From WRAV01 sp050950205 (lineage in GTDB: Bacteria; Bacillota; Clostridia; Oscillospirales; Ruminococcaceae), in NCBI GenBank assembly GCA_050950205.1, contig JBMNHF010000011.1:14965-78964 (forward strand): DNA of 64,000 nucleotides, written 5' to 3'. A model generated the notes under the pieces. That model saw only the letters and a list, made by a program, of their open reading frames with translations. It was not told the origin of the DNA and made no database searches. The number at the start of each line of letters is the position of its first letter. The first letter of the stretch is position 1. Made by a program: the position numbers and the translations under genes. Below, piece after piece: positions 16,578 through 25,739 of the stretch.

Positions 16578-17468
16578 TTATCCAATCCAGCGGGCAGTAT
16601 ATTTTTCGGTGCGCATAATGGGGCGGTAGCTCATCTTTGCCTTGCGCAAGCCCTCGTCCCCCGAATCGTCCTCTCGGTCGATATAGGTGTAATCTTTGCA
16701 GTTGTGCTCGGCAAACTGCTGGTTGATGATGGCATAGGCGCCGTTGATGTGTGCAAAGGCCTTTTCCAAATGAACCAGATAGGTGTCGTCCGTCAACCTG
16801 TCTCCCATGGAAAAGGCAATCACTTTGCCCCCTGCCCGAATTAGCCCACCGTCCAGGCCCAGCGCAAAAAAGTCGTTGAGGGCATGGCGCATGGCATGGC
16901 TTTCTTCCCGCAGGGATTTTTGGGAGTTGCAGCTGTTGATGCGGCACCACTCCTCGCTCATCAAGTAAACCTCGGGCATGTTGTCCTGAGTGATAGGCTC
17001 ATAGCTCCAGTCAGGGTTTTCTTTCTTAAAGCGGTTGATGTGGTTGCGCTTTGCATGAAGTTTTTTGCCCGCCAGGGTGATGAGGCTTTCGGAGGTGTAG
17101 ATATAATCGTCGTACTTTGTAATGCGGGCATACTCAAATTTTCCGGGAAAGAGAGTTTCCAGCAAGGCCTTTTGCTCTGCCAGTACCGTGTAGAATACAA
17201 AGTCGTGGCCGCAGTCTTTGGCATCCTGCAGCATAGCCTCCACCACAGGAACAATGTCTCCGCTGCCGGCGGGATACAGGTAAGAAGGCCGGCTGCTGTC
17301 GCTTTTTTGAATTAAAAAGCCCTTTAGCTCCGTCACTTTGTAGGAGAGAATTTCTCGCCACAAATAGTTAAAGGTAAAGTTGTATTCTTCCGAACGAAAT
17401 TGAGATTGGTCGTAAAGAGGTTGCATCCATTTTTTATCGGCAAGGGTTATTTCTTGAAGATCCAACAT
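16578..17468 (-). CDS. DUF2156 (PG-lysyltransferase-like) protein
   Basis: The 296-residue protein matches the DUF2156 family, which has the GNAT-type fold of the aminoacyl-phosphatidylglycerol synthase C-terminal domain. Characteristic stretches are KKLHAKRNHINRFKKENPDW and the conserved C-terminal AIINQQFAEH and YIDREDDSGDEGLRKAK. MprF-like membrane segments are absent, so it is a soluble single-domain member. Function is unknown. The gene is separate from its neighbours by 50-100 bases. Confidence 0.85.
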   Translation of the reverse strand: MLDLQEITLADKKWMQPLYDQSQFRSEEYNFTFNYLWREILSYKVTELKGFLIQKSDSSRPSYLYPAGSGDIVPVVEAMLQDAKDCGHDFVFYTVLAEQKALLETLFPGKFEYARITKYDDYIYTSESLITLAGKKLHAKRNHINRFKKENPDWSYEPITQDNMPEVYLMSEEWCRINSCNSQKSLREESHAMRHALNDFFALGLDGGLIRAGGKVIAFSMGDRLTDDTYLVHLEKAFAHINGAYAIINQQFAEHNCKDYTYIDREDDSGDEGLRKAKMSYRPIMRTEKYTARWIG

Positions 17469-17564
17469 GAATTGTTTATCCTTTCACCAGGTTCCAGTCA
17501 GTGCGCAAGCAAGCTTGTCCCCCATTTGCCCGCCTGCCTTTGCAATGCAGGAACTTTTATCACC

Positions 17565-18215
17565 TTAAAATGAGACATCCATGGTAAAGAGTTTTACCTG
17601 GTCAAAAATGGTCATGACAGGTAAGGGGTTGCGCCCGTCATCACAGGAAATTTTGCGCCACCCCAGTTTATCGCAGGCATACAGGGCTGCTTCCCGGCAG
17701 CGGATCAGGTACTCCAAATCCCGCTCATGAATGTCCTGCGGGCTGCCCCTTTTCCGCAGCAACTTGTGGGAAATTTGCGGGTCCATATCCAGATAGATTA
17801 CCACACTGGGCCGTGGCAGAGCCAACCGACCGTACTCGTAATCTTCCATCCAATGAAGGAAGTCATCCCATTCCTCGCGGGGCAGTTTGGACATCTGGTG
17901 GGCAGCGTTGGAGGTTGTATAGCGGTCGGCGATAATAGTATATCCCGCATCGTAGTCTTTTTTCCAATGGGAAACAAAGCTGATATACCGGTCGGCGGCA
18001 TAAAAGCTGGAGGCTGCATAGGCGTTTACCTCATCGGGACTGCCTAATTTTCCCGAAAGGTAGAGCTTGACCAGTGCCGAAGATTCATGGTCATAGTCAG
18101 GGAACGACACATGGCGCACCGTTTGCCCCAATTCCTGCAGGTAGGCGGCCAGATGGGTGGCTTGGGTGGCCTTTCCGCTGCCATCCAGTCCCTCAATCAC
18201 TGCCAGATGGCCCAT
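17565..18215 (-). CDS. tmk: Thymidylate kinase
   Basis: Tmk phosphorylates dTMP to dTDP. The P-loop is EGLDGSGKATQ, with Ala at the position often occupied by Ser; the DRY motif (ADRYTTSNAAHQ) and the Asp-containing strand (VIYLDMDPQ) follow. The 216-residue length is normal. The gene follows thyX by 3 bases, so the two-gene unit supplies dTMP and its first phosphorylation step. The terminal segment (KLFTMDVSF) has no unusual feature. Confidence 0.93.
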   Translation of the reverse strand: MGHLAVIEGLDGSGKATQATHLAAYLQELGQTVRHVSFPDYDHESSALVKLYLSGKLGSPDEVNAYAASSFYAADRYISFVSHWKKDYDAGYTIIADRYTTSNAAHQMSKLPREEWDDFLHWMEDYEYGRLALPRPSVVIYLDMDPQISHKLLRKRGSPQDIHERDLEYLIRCREAALYACDKLGWRKISCDDGRNPLPVMTIFDQVKLFTMDVSF

Positions 18216-18218
18216 GAT

Positions 18219-18986
18219 TTATTCCTCCTTATCCGTGGTGTCGTTGTAGAGTCTGCGCATTTCCTGCATTTTGCCACAGCTCATGGCTCCTTCGGGGCAA
18301 GAGCCGCTTACACAGCCCGGCCCCGCCCCCACAAACAGCAGTGGAGCCGCATGCTTGCACAAAAGCAGCATTTGGTGGGCCAGCTGGCGAATTTCCCACT
18401 GGGCCCGGTTGCAACAGCGCAGGCTGAAAAAATTCCGGAGGCTGCGCGCATTCATGGTGACAATCATCTTGGTATCACAGGCACCGGGCAAAACAAACCG
18501 GGCGTCCTCGTTGGCTTTGGATTTTGCGTTGCGCCGGGCGGATGGGGTGTCCTCCGTCAGTTGGGCAAGATACTTTTCTTCCAAAAGCCCTGCAATGTTG
18601 TCATACGCTTCCCTCGCCTGAGCCATGGACTCCTCAAAGGCAGCCAAAGCTTTTTGGTCCCGGGCAATGGCAGGAGGTGTGATGTAATCGAAGCCCTTTT
18701 CGCTGACATAGCGCTGGCTTTGCACACTGAAGGAGGCCATGCGGTGGCGGGTAATCTGAGCCAGCAGCGTGCGGGAAACACCCTCGATGCCAAAAGTGAA
18801 GGAGGCGTGTTCAAAGGGGCTATGGTGTCCCAGCTGGACAAGTCGTTCTAAAAAGCTTTTGGTGGCTTCCGGGGTGAGGCCATCCTGTAGCTCATCAATG
18901 GTGGCGGGGCTGTAACAGAGCTTGGCAGCCGTGGCCACCAGTTGTTCCGGATTGGGCGTGTGGGCGATGAGTGTTACCCTAAACAT
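18219..18986 (-). CDS. thyX: Flavin-dependent thymidylate synthase
   Basis: ThyX makes dTMP from dUMP using FAD, NADPH and methylene-THF, unlike the folate-oxidising ThyA. The motif is RHRMASFSVQSQRY, a ThyX motif RHRxxSxxxxSxRY (the common Asn is Ser here). Supporting regions are HHSPFEHASFTFG and NARSLRNFFSLRCC. A C-terminal extension carries five cysteines (CVSGSCPEGAMSCGKM). The start follows GGGAGG and lies about 45 bases after the -10 of a strong promoter. Confidence 0.94.
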   Translation of the reverse strand: MFRVTLIAHTPNPEQLVATAAKLCYSPATIDELQDGLTPEATKSFLERLVQLGHHSPFEHASFTFGIEGVSRTLLAQITRHRMASFSVQSQRYVSEKGFDYITPPAIARDQKALAAFEESMAQAREAYDNIAGLLEEKYLAQLTEDTPSARRNAKSKANEDARFVLPGACDTKMIVTMNARSLRNFFSLRCCNRAQWEIRQLAHQMLLLCKHAAPLLFVGAGPGCVSGSCPEGAMSCGKMQEMRRLYNDTTDKEE

Positions 18987-19031
18987 GTCCGCCCTCCCTT
19001 TTCATATAGTAAACGTTCAACCGTACCCCTT

Positions 19032-19061
19032 ATTCTAATACATTTTCGCTTGATGTGTCAA
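19032..19061 (-). promoter_or_regulatory. Promoter of thyX-tmk
   Basis: Minus-strand TTGACA (19056-19061) and TAGAAT (19032-19037) are 18 bp apart. Confidence 0.8.
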
Positions 19062-19104
19062 CCAAAAGCAACGTTCCCCAACGGGGATTGAGGGATAGGC
19101 TCTG

Positions 19105-19144
19105 CCAAAAAGCAAAGGACACCGCAGTTGGTGTCCTCTTGCTT
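19105..19144 (-). terminator. Terminator after the DUF4349 lipoprotein gene
   Basis: The minus-strand stem AAGCAAGAGGACACC/GGTGTCCTTTGCTT (a small internal loop) is followed by TTTTT. It lies 50 bases downstream of the DUF4349 stop. Confidence 0.8.
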
Positions 19145-19195
19145 GGGTGTGTTATCTGTTTTGGGAAGGGGAAGCTGCTTGGTTCGAACCGGCAG

Positions 19196-20263
19196 CTATT
19201 CCCCGGATTGGCTGTCCTCCTGTGTGCTCTGTTCCTCCTGCACCCCAGGCTGCTTGCGCAGAGAAGCAAGACGCCGGGCGGGATGCTTTTCTCCTTCTTT
19301 TTTACCGCGGCGAACCACCAGAACCACCAGCAAGGCGATGGGAAGCAGGATGAGCAGGAAGGGGATGGCAGACACCAGCCATAGCACAACGTCCTGGCAG
19401 AAGGTGACAAAGTCTTTCCACGCATTGGAAAAGGCGTTGCTCACCCGCTCCGAAAAGGGAGTGTGGATGGTTTGAGGGGCGGTGTACTCCACTACCTCCT
19501 CAATATAGAGGTTGACGGTGGAATAGGCCACCGAATCCTTCATCCGGTTTAGGGTGGTGGTGAGGGATTCAATTTCGTATCCCACCCGGGCCAGCTCTTT
19601 TTGCACCTCCAGCAGGTACTCCACATTCTCCGCTTGGCCCAACATTTCCAACAACCGCTCCTGCTGCACCCGCAAAGAATCCAGCCGGGCCTGGGTGTCA
19701 AAGAAAGCGGCGGTAATATCGTCGCTGTAAATGTTGGTGTGGTTTACGTTAAACTGGGTTTCCAGCTCATCCAGCAGGCTCTGCATCCCGCTTTCCGGAA
19801 TGCGCAGGGTAAAGTGGGCGCTTCGGGCACCCTGACGTCCATCCCATTCGTACAGATTCCGGCCTTGGATACTGGAGCTTTGGATAAAGCCCTGGTAGCG
19901 CTGGGTCAGCTCTTTTATCCAGAGCAGCCCGGCTTCGAACTCCTTGGTCTGAAGTCCCACATCAGCAGTGTAAACAATCTTTCGGTTGCTTTCGTCGGGA
20001 TTGACCGCCACTCCGCCGACGGGAGGTTCGATGGGCAAAACACCGTCCTTTGCCGGTGCCGGCATCACCTCGGCAGAAGACGCCATATCCAAGGCATAGC
20101 CCTGTTCCTCCTGCGCCGCCGAAAAGCCGCCGCCCATGCCCATGTCGCTGCGGTAGGGAGCAGGGGCAGCACTGGGTGCGGCGCCGCTTTCTGCACGGGA
20201 GCACCCCACTGCCAATAGGCTGATGATCAATATTGCCGCTATCATAGAAAGAATCCGTTTCAT
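19196..20263 (-). CDS. DUF4349 lipoprotein with coiled coil
   Basis: The 355-residue protein starts at MKRILSM (20263), which gives a lipoprotein signal peptide with the lipobox AVGC at Cys21; the 30-residue extension upstream is not needed. It then has a low-complexity Ala/Pro/Met-rich spacer, the DUF4349 domain (IVYTADVGLQTKEFEAGL), a coiled coil (LDSLRVQQERLLEMLGQAEN), a C-terminal membrane segment (about residues 300-325) and a basic cytoplasmic tail. So it is anchored at both ends. Function is unknown. It is downstream of the CvpA gene but separated by about 150 bases. Confidence 0.85.
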   Translation of the reverse strand: MKRILSMIAAILIISLLAVGCSRAESGAAPSAAPAPYRSDMGMGGGFSAAQEEQGYALDMASSAEVMPAPAKDGVLPIEPPVGGVAVNPDESNRKIVYTADVGLQTKEFEAGLLWIKELTQRYQGFIQSSSIQGRNLYEWDGRQGARSAHFTLRIPESGMQSLLDELETQFNVNHTNIYSDDITAAFFDTQARLDSLRVQQERLLEMLGQAENVEYLLEVQKELARVGYEIESLTTTLNRMKDSVAYSTVNLYIEEVVEYTAPQTIHTPFSERVSNAFSNAWKDFVTFCQDVVLWLVSAIPFLLILLPIALLVVLVVRRGKKEGEKHPARRLASLRKQPGVQEEQSTQEDSQSGE

Positions 20264-20413
20264 TCCATATCGTCCATTCTGCCGCTGCGCTCGGCGATAT
20301 TCAAGCCACGCGCAGTCCCTGTGATCAGTGGCTTCATAAAGAATAACTCCCAATATGGTAAAAACATTACAGCTTTTCTAATTTATTTTTAGGATTTGTT
20401 GCAATCCGCCCGC

Positions 20414-21103
20414 TTATGCCGTCATGCGGTAAAAGAATCCAAACAAAAAGCCCTCTCTCATGGAAGAATCCGAAAAGAGGCCGGCTCCCCCGCCACTGTA
20501 TGCCACATAGATGTGGGCAACTATTGCGATGAGATAAAGAAGAAGCAGAGCCTGGCCCACCCCCAACACTCCTCCCAACACCGTATTCAGCGGGCCAATC
20601 AGGGGCAAGGCGTTGATGCCGCCCAATAGGTGAACCAGATACCGGGCCAAAAGAGAAAGGAGAGTAAAAATGGCAAAAAAGCAGAGTCCCCGCAGCAGCA
20701 TCAGCACCGGCTGCGCTAAAATGGCATCAATCAGCTCTTCCACCGCCGGCAGCACCTGATCCACGGCCCGGGGTAGCGGAAAATCGGTATCTTGTTGGGC
20801 CATGCGGGAAACCCATTGGGGCATTGCGTTTAACAAACCTCCGGTGGCGGCCAGACCCTCCTCCAGGGATTTGGCAATCCGGCGGGAAAGCACGGCCCGT
20901 ATCAGATCCCGCACCAAAACATTGTAAAGCCAAAGGGCAACCGGGCCGCTAAAAAATGCGGCGCCGGCGGCAGATGCCACAGCGCCCAGAAAACCCAGAA
21001 TTTTGCGCATAAAACCCTTGCGGGCACAGTCCCACACCAACCATATTACGATGAGCAAGGCGAACAAATCCCAAGCCAGCCAGCTCAAAGAAGTACTCAT
21101 CAT
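20414..21103 (-). CDS. CvpA-family membrane protein
   Basis: The 229-residue protein fits the CvpA family (colicin V production protein), with at least four hydrophobic segments (about residues 10-25, 33-57, 138-158 and 180-200) and the GGINALPLIGPLNTVLGG loop near the third. CvpA homologues are linked to cell envelope integrity and, in E. coli, to colicin V secretion; the molecular role is unclear. It follows the DUF5711-like gene by about 30 bases in the same direction. Confidence 0.83.
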   Translation of the reverse strand: MMSTSLSWLAWDLFALLIVIWLVWDCARKGFMRKILGFLGAVASAAGAAFFSGPVALWLYNVLVRDLIRAVLSRRIAKSLEEGLAATGGLLNAMPQWVSRMAQQDTDFPLPRAVDQVLPAVEELIDAILAQPVLMLLRGLCFFAIFTLLSLLARYLVHLLGGINALPLIGPLNTVLGGVLGVGQALLLLYLIAIVAHIYVAYSGGGAGLFSDSSMREGFLFGFFYRMTA

Positions 21104-21132
21104 CTCATCTCCTTACAGAGGGAACAGATTCT

Positions 21133-22315
21133 TCACCGGGTTTGGGATGCTGCCGGTGTCTGAATGGTGTCAAAAGAGTCCAGCACCTGAATGACCTCGG
21201 AGTTGAAGCCGTACAGCACCTGATTGGCCAGCAAAATCCGGTTGACCCCGGTTATGGGAGCAGCCGCCAGAGGAGACAGGGTTTTGTCCAGGCGGATAAT
21301 CTCTTGATCGGTGAGCAGGTAAACGCTGCTGCCCACCTGCATATCCCGTACTTTTTGCTGGGGCTGAATCTTTCCCAGTTCCCTTCCCCTTGCATCCACC
21401 AGCAGCAGGGTCTGGCTGCGAGCTTCGGTATTTTCGCAGAGCAGCAACATATCCCCCTTGTGGCAGCGAAGGGTTACCGGATGCTCTCCCCCGAAGGAAA
21501 ACTGGGCCAGATGATGGCCCTGCTCATCCAGAACATAATAGCTTTTGTCGGTTAGACACCCCAATGTGATGGTCGTCCAGATAGGCAAGCCAAAGAATCA
21601 GCTGGTCCTCAAACTCCACCTTTGCCAGCTCCTTGTCGGAATCAAAGGCAAAGAGATAAACGGCAGAGCGCAGCACGCCTTCTAAAGCGCCAACGCTGCT
21701 TGCCACCATCTTTCCCCCTTTGGGATGCAGGGCCACTCCCGTCACCATCTCATTGGAGGACCACTGGAAGGCCATTTCAAACCGGGGGGTAAAAACCGTC
21801 ACCTGAGCGGTGTACTGTTTGGAGGAGCTGACCACGGCATAGTCCCCTCGTTCTCCCAAAGCCATGGAGGTGATGGCATGGTCGTGTTCTTTCTCCAGCA
21901 AAAGGCTTTGGCGGGTATGTACTCGGTACTTGGTTCCCCCCAAATCGTAGGTAAGGATTCTTCCCCCCGCGGTAAGGGCCACGGTATGGTCGTTCATCCG
22001 CTGAAGATTTAAAAGTTCCTTCCCCTTATGGTTGTAGAGGTAGAGGTTGGTGTCGTTGAGAACTGCCACATCCCCTTCCACCGCCATGACCTCTCGCATC
22101 ACGCCTCCCGGTGCGGGGATGGGGTAGCCGCTCCCTCCAAGGCCGCCAAAAAAGTCCCGCATTCGGGTGAGAATACCCTCCTGCACCAGCATTTCGTTGA
22201 GGGATAGAATCACCAGCAGGGTCAGCGCAATGCCCAAAAGCACCCCCACCCGCTTGAGCAGCTGAGTACGGCGGCGCTTTTTTCGAATTTTATTAAAATC
22301 CATGGCATTGGTCAT
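21133..22315 (-). pseudogene. DUF5711-like membrane-anchored protein, split by a frameshift
   Basis: Two overlapping minus-strand frames make one protein. The first (22315 to about 21555) begins with a basic tail and one membrane helix (VGVLLGIALTLLVILSLNEM), then a beta-repeat region (VAVLNDTNLYLYNHKGKELL). At about 21553-21562 the frame is lost and the second (about 21560-21133) continues with the same kind of repeats (DKSYYVLDEQGHHLAQF). One extra base near a GGGGTGT run explains the shift. Either an assembly error or a recent inactivating mutation. The DUF5711 family call is tentative. It lies between truA and the CvpA gene. Confidence 0.75.
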
Positions 22316-22350
22316 GGGGAGCGATCATCCTAATCTGTGTGATAAGAGCA

Positions 22351-23127
22351 TCAAAGGTCTGATGGATAGGGAGAATCCCAGCCGGGAAGATCATAAAACA
22401 CCCGGTTTAAATACAGCCCACAGGCGGGGGCGGTTTTTCCCGCCTGCTGGCGATTGCGGCTTTCCAAAATTTTGGGAATGCATCCCTGGGGCAGTTTTCC
22501 CGCAGCAATTTGCAAAAGGGTGCCCACCATAATCCGCACCATTTTATAGAGGAAGCCGTCCCCTGTTACCGTAAAGAGCACAAGGTCGCCCTGGCGCTCC
22601 ACCCGGAAGGAGTGAATGGTGCGCACCGTATCCAACACATCGCTGCCGGCAGCCTGAAAGGCGGCAAAATCGTGTTTTCCCACCAAATCCTGAGCCTGAC
22701 GGTGGAGCATCTCCACCTCCAAAGGATACCCCCAACGGTAGACTAAATCTGTCGAAAAGGGATCCCTTATCCGGGAATTCAAAAGCTTGTAGACATATTC
22801 CTTGCCGGTGGAACTGTACCGGGCGTGAAAATCAAAATCCACCTCCCGGCAATGGGTCACCGCCACATCCTCCGGCAGGTACCGGTTGAGGGCAAGAACC
22901 AGCTTGTCGCAGGGAATGGGCTTTTCCACTTCCATGGAAAGGCAGTACTGGTTGGCGTGAACGCCTGCATCGGTGCGGGAGCAGCCCTTGACATCCAAAC
23001 GGGAACCCATCACCTGCTCCACCGCATCCTGAAAGACGGTGCAGACGCTTAAGGCGTTTTTCTGGACCTGAAAGCCGTGGTAGCGGGTTCCCACAAACCG
23101 CAGGGTGAGCAGCAGGTTGCGCTTCAT
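22351..23127 (-). CDS. truA: tRNA pseudouridine(38-40) synthase
   Basis: TruA makes pseudouridine at tRNA positions 38-40. The catalytic Asp is in CSRTDAGVHANQY, and the KEYVYKLLN and LYKMVRIMVGTLLQIAAGK motifs are present. The start at 23127 (MKRNLLLTLRFVG) gives the normal 258 residues; the frame reads far upstream through ecfT, but that part is antisense/out-of-frame coincidence. Its ATG overlaps the ecfT stop (TGATG). The ecf-truA order is standard in Firmicutes. Confidence 0.95.
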   Translation of the reverse strand: MKRNLLLTLRFVGTRYHGFQVQKNALSVCTVFQDAVEQVMGSRLDVKGCSRTDAGVHANQYCLSMEVEKPIPCDKLVLALNRYLPEDVAVTHCREVDFDFHARYSSTGKEYVYKLLNSRIRDPFSTDLVYRWGYPLEVEMLHRQAQDLVGKHDFAAFQAAGSDVLDTVRTIHSFRVERQGDLVLFTVTGDGFLYKMVRIMVGTLLQIAAGKLPQGCIPKILESRNRQQAGKTAPACGLYLNRVFYDLPGWDSPYPSDL

Positions 23128-23936
23128 CAGCCTGCACCCACACTGGAAAAGAAGATGGTGGCTGCCAAAAAGACTCCTACCAGCAGAGCCGCCAAGGTAT
23201 CCACCCGGCCAAGCTGCAGGGTGCGCATCCGGGTGCGGCCCTCTCCCCCGTGATAACAGCGGCATTCCATGGCAAGGGCCAGCTCCTCCGCCCGGCGGAA
23301 AGCCGAGACAAACAGGGGAATCAAAATGGGCAGCAGCGCCCGAATGCGCTGGAACAGCCCCCCCGATTCCAAATCCGCACCTCTGGCTTTTTGGGCCGAC
23401 ATAATCTTGTCGGTTTCTTCGATGAGGGTGGGGATAAACCGCAGGGTAATGGTCATCATCATGGCAATTTCGTGCACCGGAGCCCCCAGCTTTTTTAAGG
23501 GGGAAAACAGCTGCTCGATGCCATCGGTCAAAGCAATGGGGGATGTGGTGTAGGTGAGCAGGGAGGTTCCCGCAATGAGGCAGAGAATCCGCAAAGCCAG
23601 CAGAGCAGCCATTCGCAGCCCCTGCCGGGAAATGACGAGAAAGCCCAAAGTCCAAAGAGGGTCACCCTTGACAAAGAACATATTGAGAATGCCGGTAAAC
23701 AGCACAATGGGCACAATAGGCTTGACGCTTTTGACAATCAGTTTGAGAGGAACGCGGGAAATGGGGTACACCACCAACAGCAAAATCACCCCCATGGCCA
23801 AAGAGAGGAAATTGCCTGCCAGAAAGAGCATGATGACATAGACAAAGGTGAGCACCAGTTTCATCCGAGGGTCCATCCGATGAACCGGAGAGTTGCCGGG
23901 AAAGTATTGGCCGATGGAAATATCGGTCAGGGCCAT
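23127..23936 (-). CDS. ecfT: ECF transporter transmembrane subunit
   Basis: EcfT is the shared membrane coupling subunit of group II ECF vitamin and metal transporters. The start at 23936 (MALTDISIGQYFPG) gives 269 residues; an extension upstream is a coding shadow. It has five to six membrane segments and the coupling motif region AQKARGADLES, which contacts EcfA, followed by AMECRCYHGGEGRTRM. It overlaps ecfA2 by one base (TAATG) and truA by one. No substrate-binding S component is in the window, so S subunits must be encoded elsewhere. Confidence 0.93.
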   Translation of the reverse strand: MALTDISIGQYFPGNSPVHRMDPRMKLVLTFVYVIMLFLAGNFLSLAMGVILLLVVYPISRVPLKLIVKSVKPIVPIVLFTGILNMFFVKGDPLWTLGFLVISRQGLRMAALLALRILCLIAGTSLLTYTTSPIALTDGIEQLFSPLKKLGAPVHEIAMMMTITLRFIPTLIEETDKIMSAQKARGADLESGGLFQRIRALLPILIPLFVSAFRRAEELALAMECRCYHGGEGRTRMRTLQLGRVDTLAALLVGVFLAATIFFSSVGAG

Positions 23937-24802
23937 TATCGCTCCCCCCTTTCCCGCAGGATGGAAAGAATCTGCTCTTTGGCGGATTCCACGGTGTAGG
24001 TGTGAGGGCTGATGGGAATTCCCTGCCCGGCCAGTTGTCTGCAAATCCGGGTGATTTGGGGAACGGTCAGGCCCATCTTCTCTATTTCCTCCGCCCGGGA
24101 AAAAACTGCTTCCACCGTATCGTAAAGAAAAACTTCCGAGTGATTCATCACCAAAACCTTGGAGGCATACCGGGCAATGTCCTCCATACTGTGGGAAACC
24201 AGCAGAACGGTAGCTTTCTGCTGCTGATGGTACTCCTTAATTTCCCCCAGAATTCGGTCCCGGCCCCGGGGATCCAATCCGGCGGTGGGCTCGTCCAGAA
24301 TTAAAACGTCGGGGCTCATGGCAATCACCCCTGCAATGGCCACCCGGCGCTTTTGGCCGCCGGAAAGCTCAAAGGGGGATTTGTACAAGGTGGATTCCTT
24401 CAGCTCCACAAAGGCGGCTGCCTGCCGCACCCGGCGGTCCACTTCTTCTTCGGACAGGCCCATATTGCGGGGCCCAAAGCTGATGTCCTTGTAGACGGTG
24501 TCCTCAAAGAGCTGATATTCCGGGTATTGAAAGACAAGCCCCACCTGAAAGCGAAACTTGCGGATTTCCTTTGGTTTGGCCCAGATATCCTCGCCGTTGA
24601 TATAAACCTTGCCGGAGGTGGGCCGGAGCAATCCGTTGAGGTGCTGAATCAGGGTGCTTTTTCCCGAACCGGTGTGGCCGATCACCCCGACAAACTCCCC
24701 TTTTTCGATGCTGAGGTTTACATTGCGGATGGCCGCCTGCTCAAAGACGGTGCCCGCAGAGTATATGTGGGTTAATTGTTCCGTTTGAATGATGGTGGAC
24801 AA
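23936..24802 (-). CDS. ecfA2: ECF transporter ATPase A2
   Basis: The 288-residue ABC ATPase has Walker A GHTGSGKST, Q-loop (VFQYPEYQLFEDTV), signature LSGGQKRRVAIAG, Walker B VLILDEPTAG and the H-loop VSHSMEDIA. The start is the TTG at 24802, since GGGAGG lies 9 bases upstream; the alternative TTG further up at 24829 lacks a site. It follows ecfA1 by 27 bases and pairs with it to power EcfT. Confidence 0.93.
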   Translation of the reverse strand: MSTIIQTEQLTHIYSAGTVFEQAAIRNVNLSIEKGEFVGVIGHTGSGKSTLIQHLNGLLRPTSGKVYINGEDIWAKPKEIRKFRFQVGLVFQYPEYQLFEDTVYKDISFGPRNMGLSEEEVDRRVRQAAAFVELKESTLYKSPFELSGGQKRRVAIAGVIAMSPDVLILDEPTAGLDPRGRDRILGEIKEYHQQQKATVLLVSHSMEDIARYASKVLVMNHSEVFLYDTVEAVFSRAEEIEKMGLTVPQITRICRQLAGQGIPISPHTYTVESAKEQILSILRERGER

Positions 24803-24829
24803 GGCGTGCAGCCTCCCTAGAAGTATCAA

Positions 24830-25678
24830 TTATGCTTTGAGCAGCTCCAGCAGAGCCTGGGTACAGTGCTCCTCGGTGATGATGTCGGCGGGAAGGTCCA
24901 GCCCCTCCCTTTTCAGCTCGTGACAAAGGCGGGTGGCCTGGGGAACATCCAGCCCAACCTTTGTGAGCAGCTCCACATGGGAAAACACCTGTTGGGGATT
25001 GTTGTCCAGCAGAATTTTGCCCCCGTCCATCACCACCACCCGCTGGGCCTGAGCCGCTTCGTCCATATAGTGGGTGATGTGAACAATGGTAATCCCGTGC
25101 TTTTGATTGAGGTGATGCAGGGTGCGCATCACTTCCCGGCGGCCGCGGGGGTCCAGCATGGCGGTGGGCTCGTCCAGCACGATGCAGTCGGGGCGCATGG
25201 CGATAATACCTGCAATGGCCACCCGCTGCTTCTGTCCGCCTGAGAGCTGGTGAGGCGCATGGAGCTTAAAGTCGCTCATTCCCACAGCGGCCAGAGCTTC
25301 GTCCACCCGCAGGCGGATTTCCTGTGGAGGAACTCCCAGATTTTCCAGCGCAAAGGCAACGTCTTCCTCCACCACGGTAGCCACAATCTGGTTGTCGGGG
25401 TTCTGAAACACCATCCCCACCCGACTGCGGATTTCCAGCAGCCGCTCCTCCTCCCGGGTGTCGATACCGTCTACCAGCACCTGTCCCATGGTGGGGGTGA
25501 GAATGGCATTAAAGTGCTTGGCCAAGGTGGATTTGCCCGAGCCGTTGTGTCCCAGCACCGCCACAAACTCCCCCCGGGCAATGGACAGACTGACATCCTG
25601 CAGCACCGGCGCAGCGGGCACTGCCCCTTCGGAAATGGGGTAGGCAAAGGTTACATTTTCACAGCGGATTATTTCCAT
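24830..25678 (-). CDS. ecfA1: ECF transporter ATPase A1
   Basis: The 282-residue ABC ATPase has Walker A GHNGSGKST, Q-loop (VFQNPDNQIVATVV), signature LSGGQKQRVAIAG, Walker B CIVLDEPTAM and the H-loop HITHYMDEA. The start at 25678 (MEIIRCENVTFAYP) follows GAGGTAA. It is the first gene of the ecfA1-ecfA2-ecfT-truA unit. Confidence 0.93.
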   Translation of the reverse strand: MEIIRCENVTFAYPISEGAVPAAPVLQDVSLSIARGEFVAVLGHNGSGKSTLAKHFNAILTPTMGQVLVDGIDTREEERLLEIRSRVGMVFQNPDNQIVATVVEEDVAFALENLGVPPQEIRLRVDEALAAVGMSDFKLHAPHQLSGGQKQRVAIAGIIAMRPDCIVLDEPTAMLDPRGRREVMRTLHHLNQKHGITIVHITHYMDEAAQAQRVVVMDGGKILLDNNPQQVFSHVELLTKVGLDVPQATRLCHELKREGLDLPADIITEEHCTQALLELLKA

Positions 25679-25739
25679 GAGATTACCTCGGATGGTTTGT
25701 ATTCGCAAGAAGTTATCATAATCGATAGGAATTGACACC

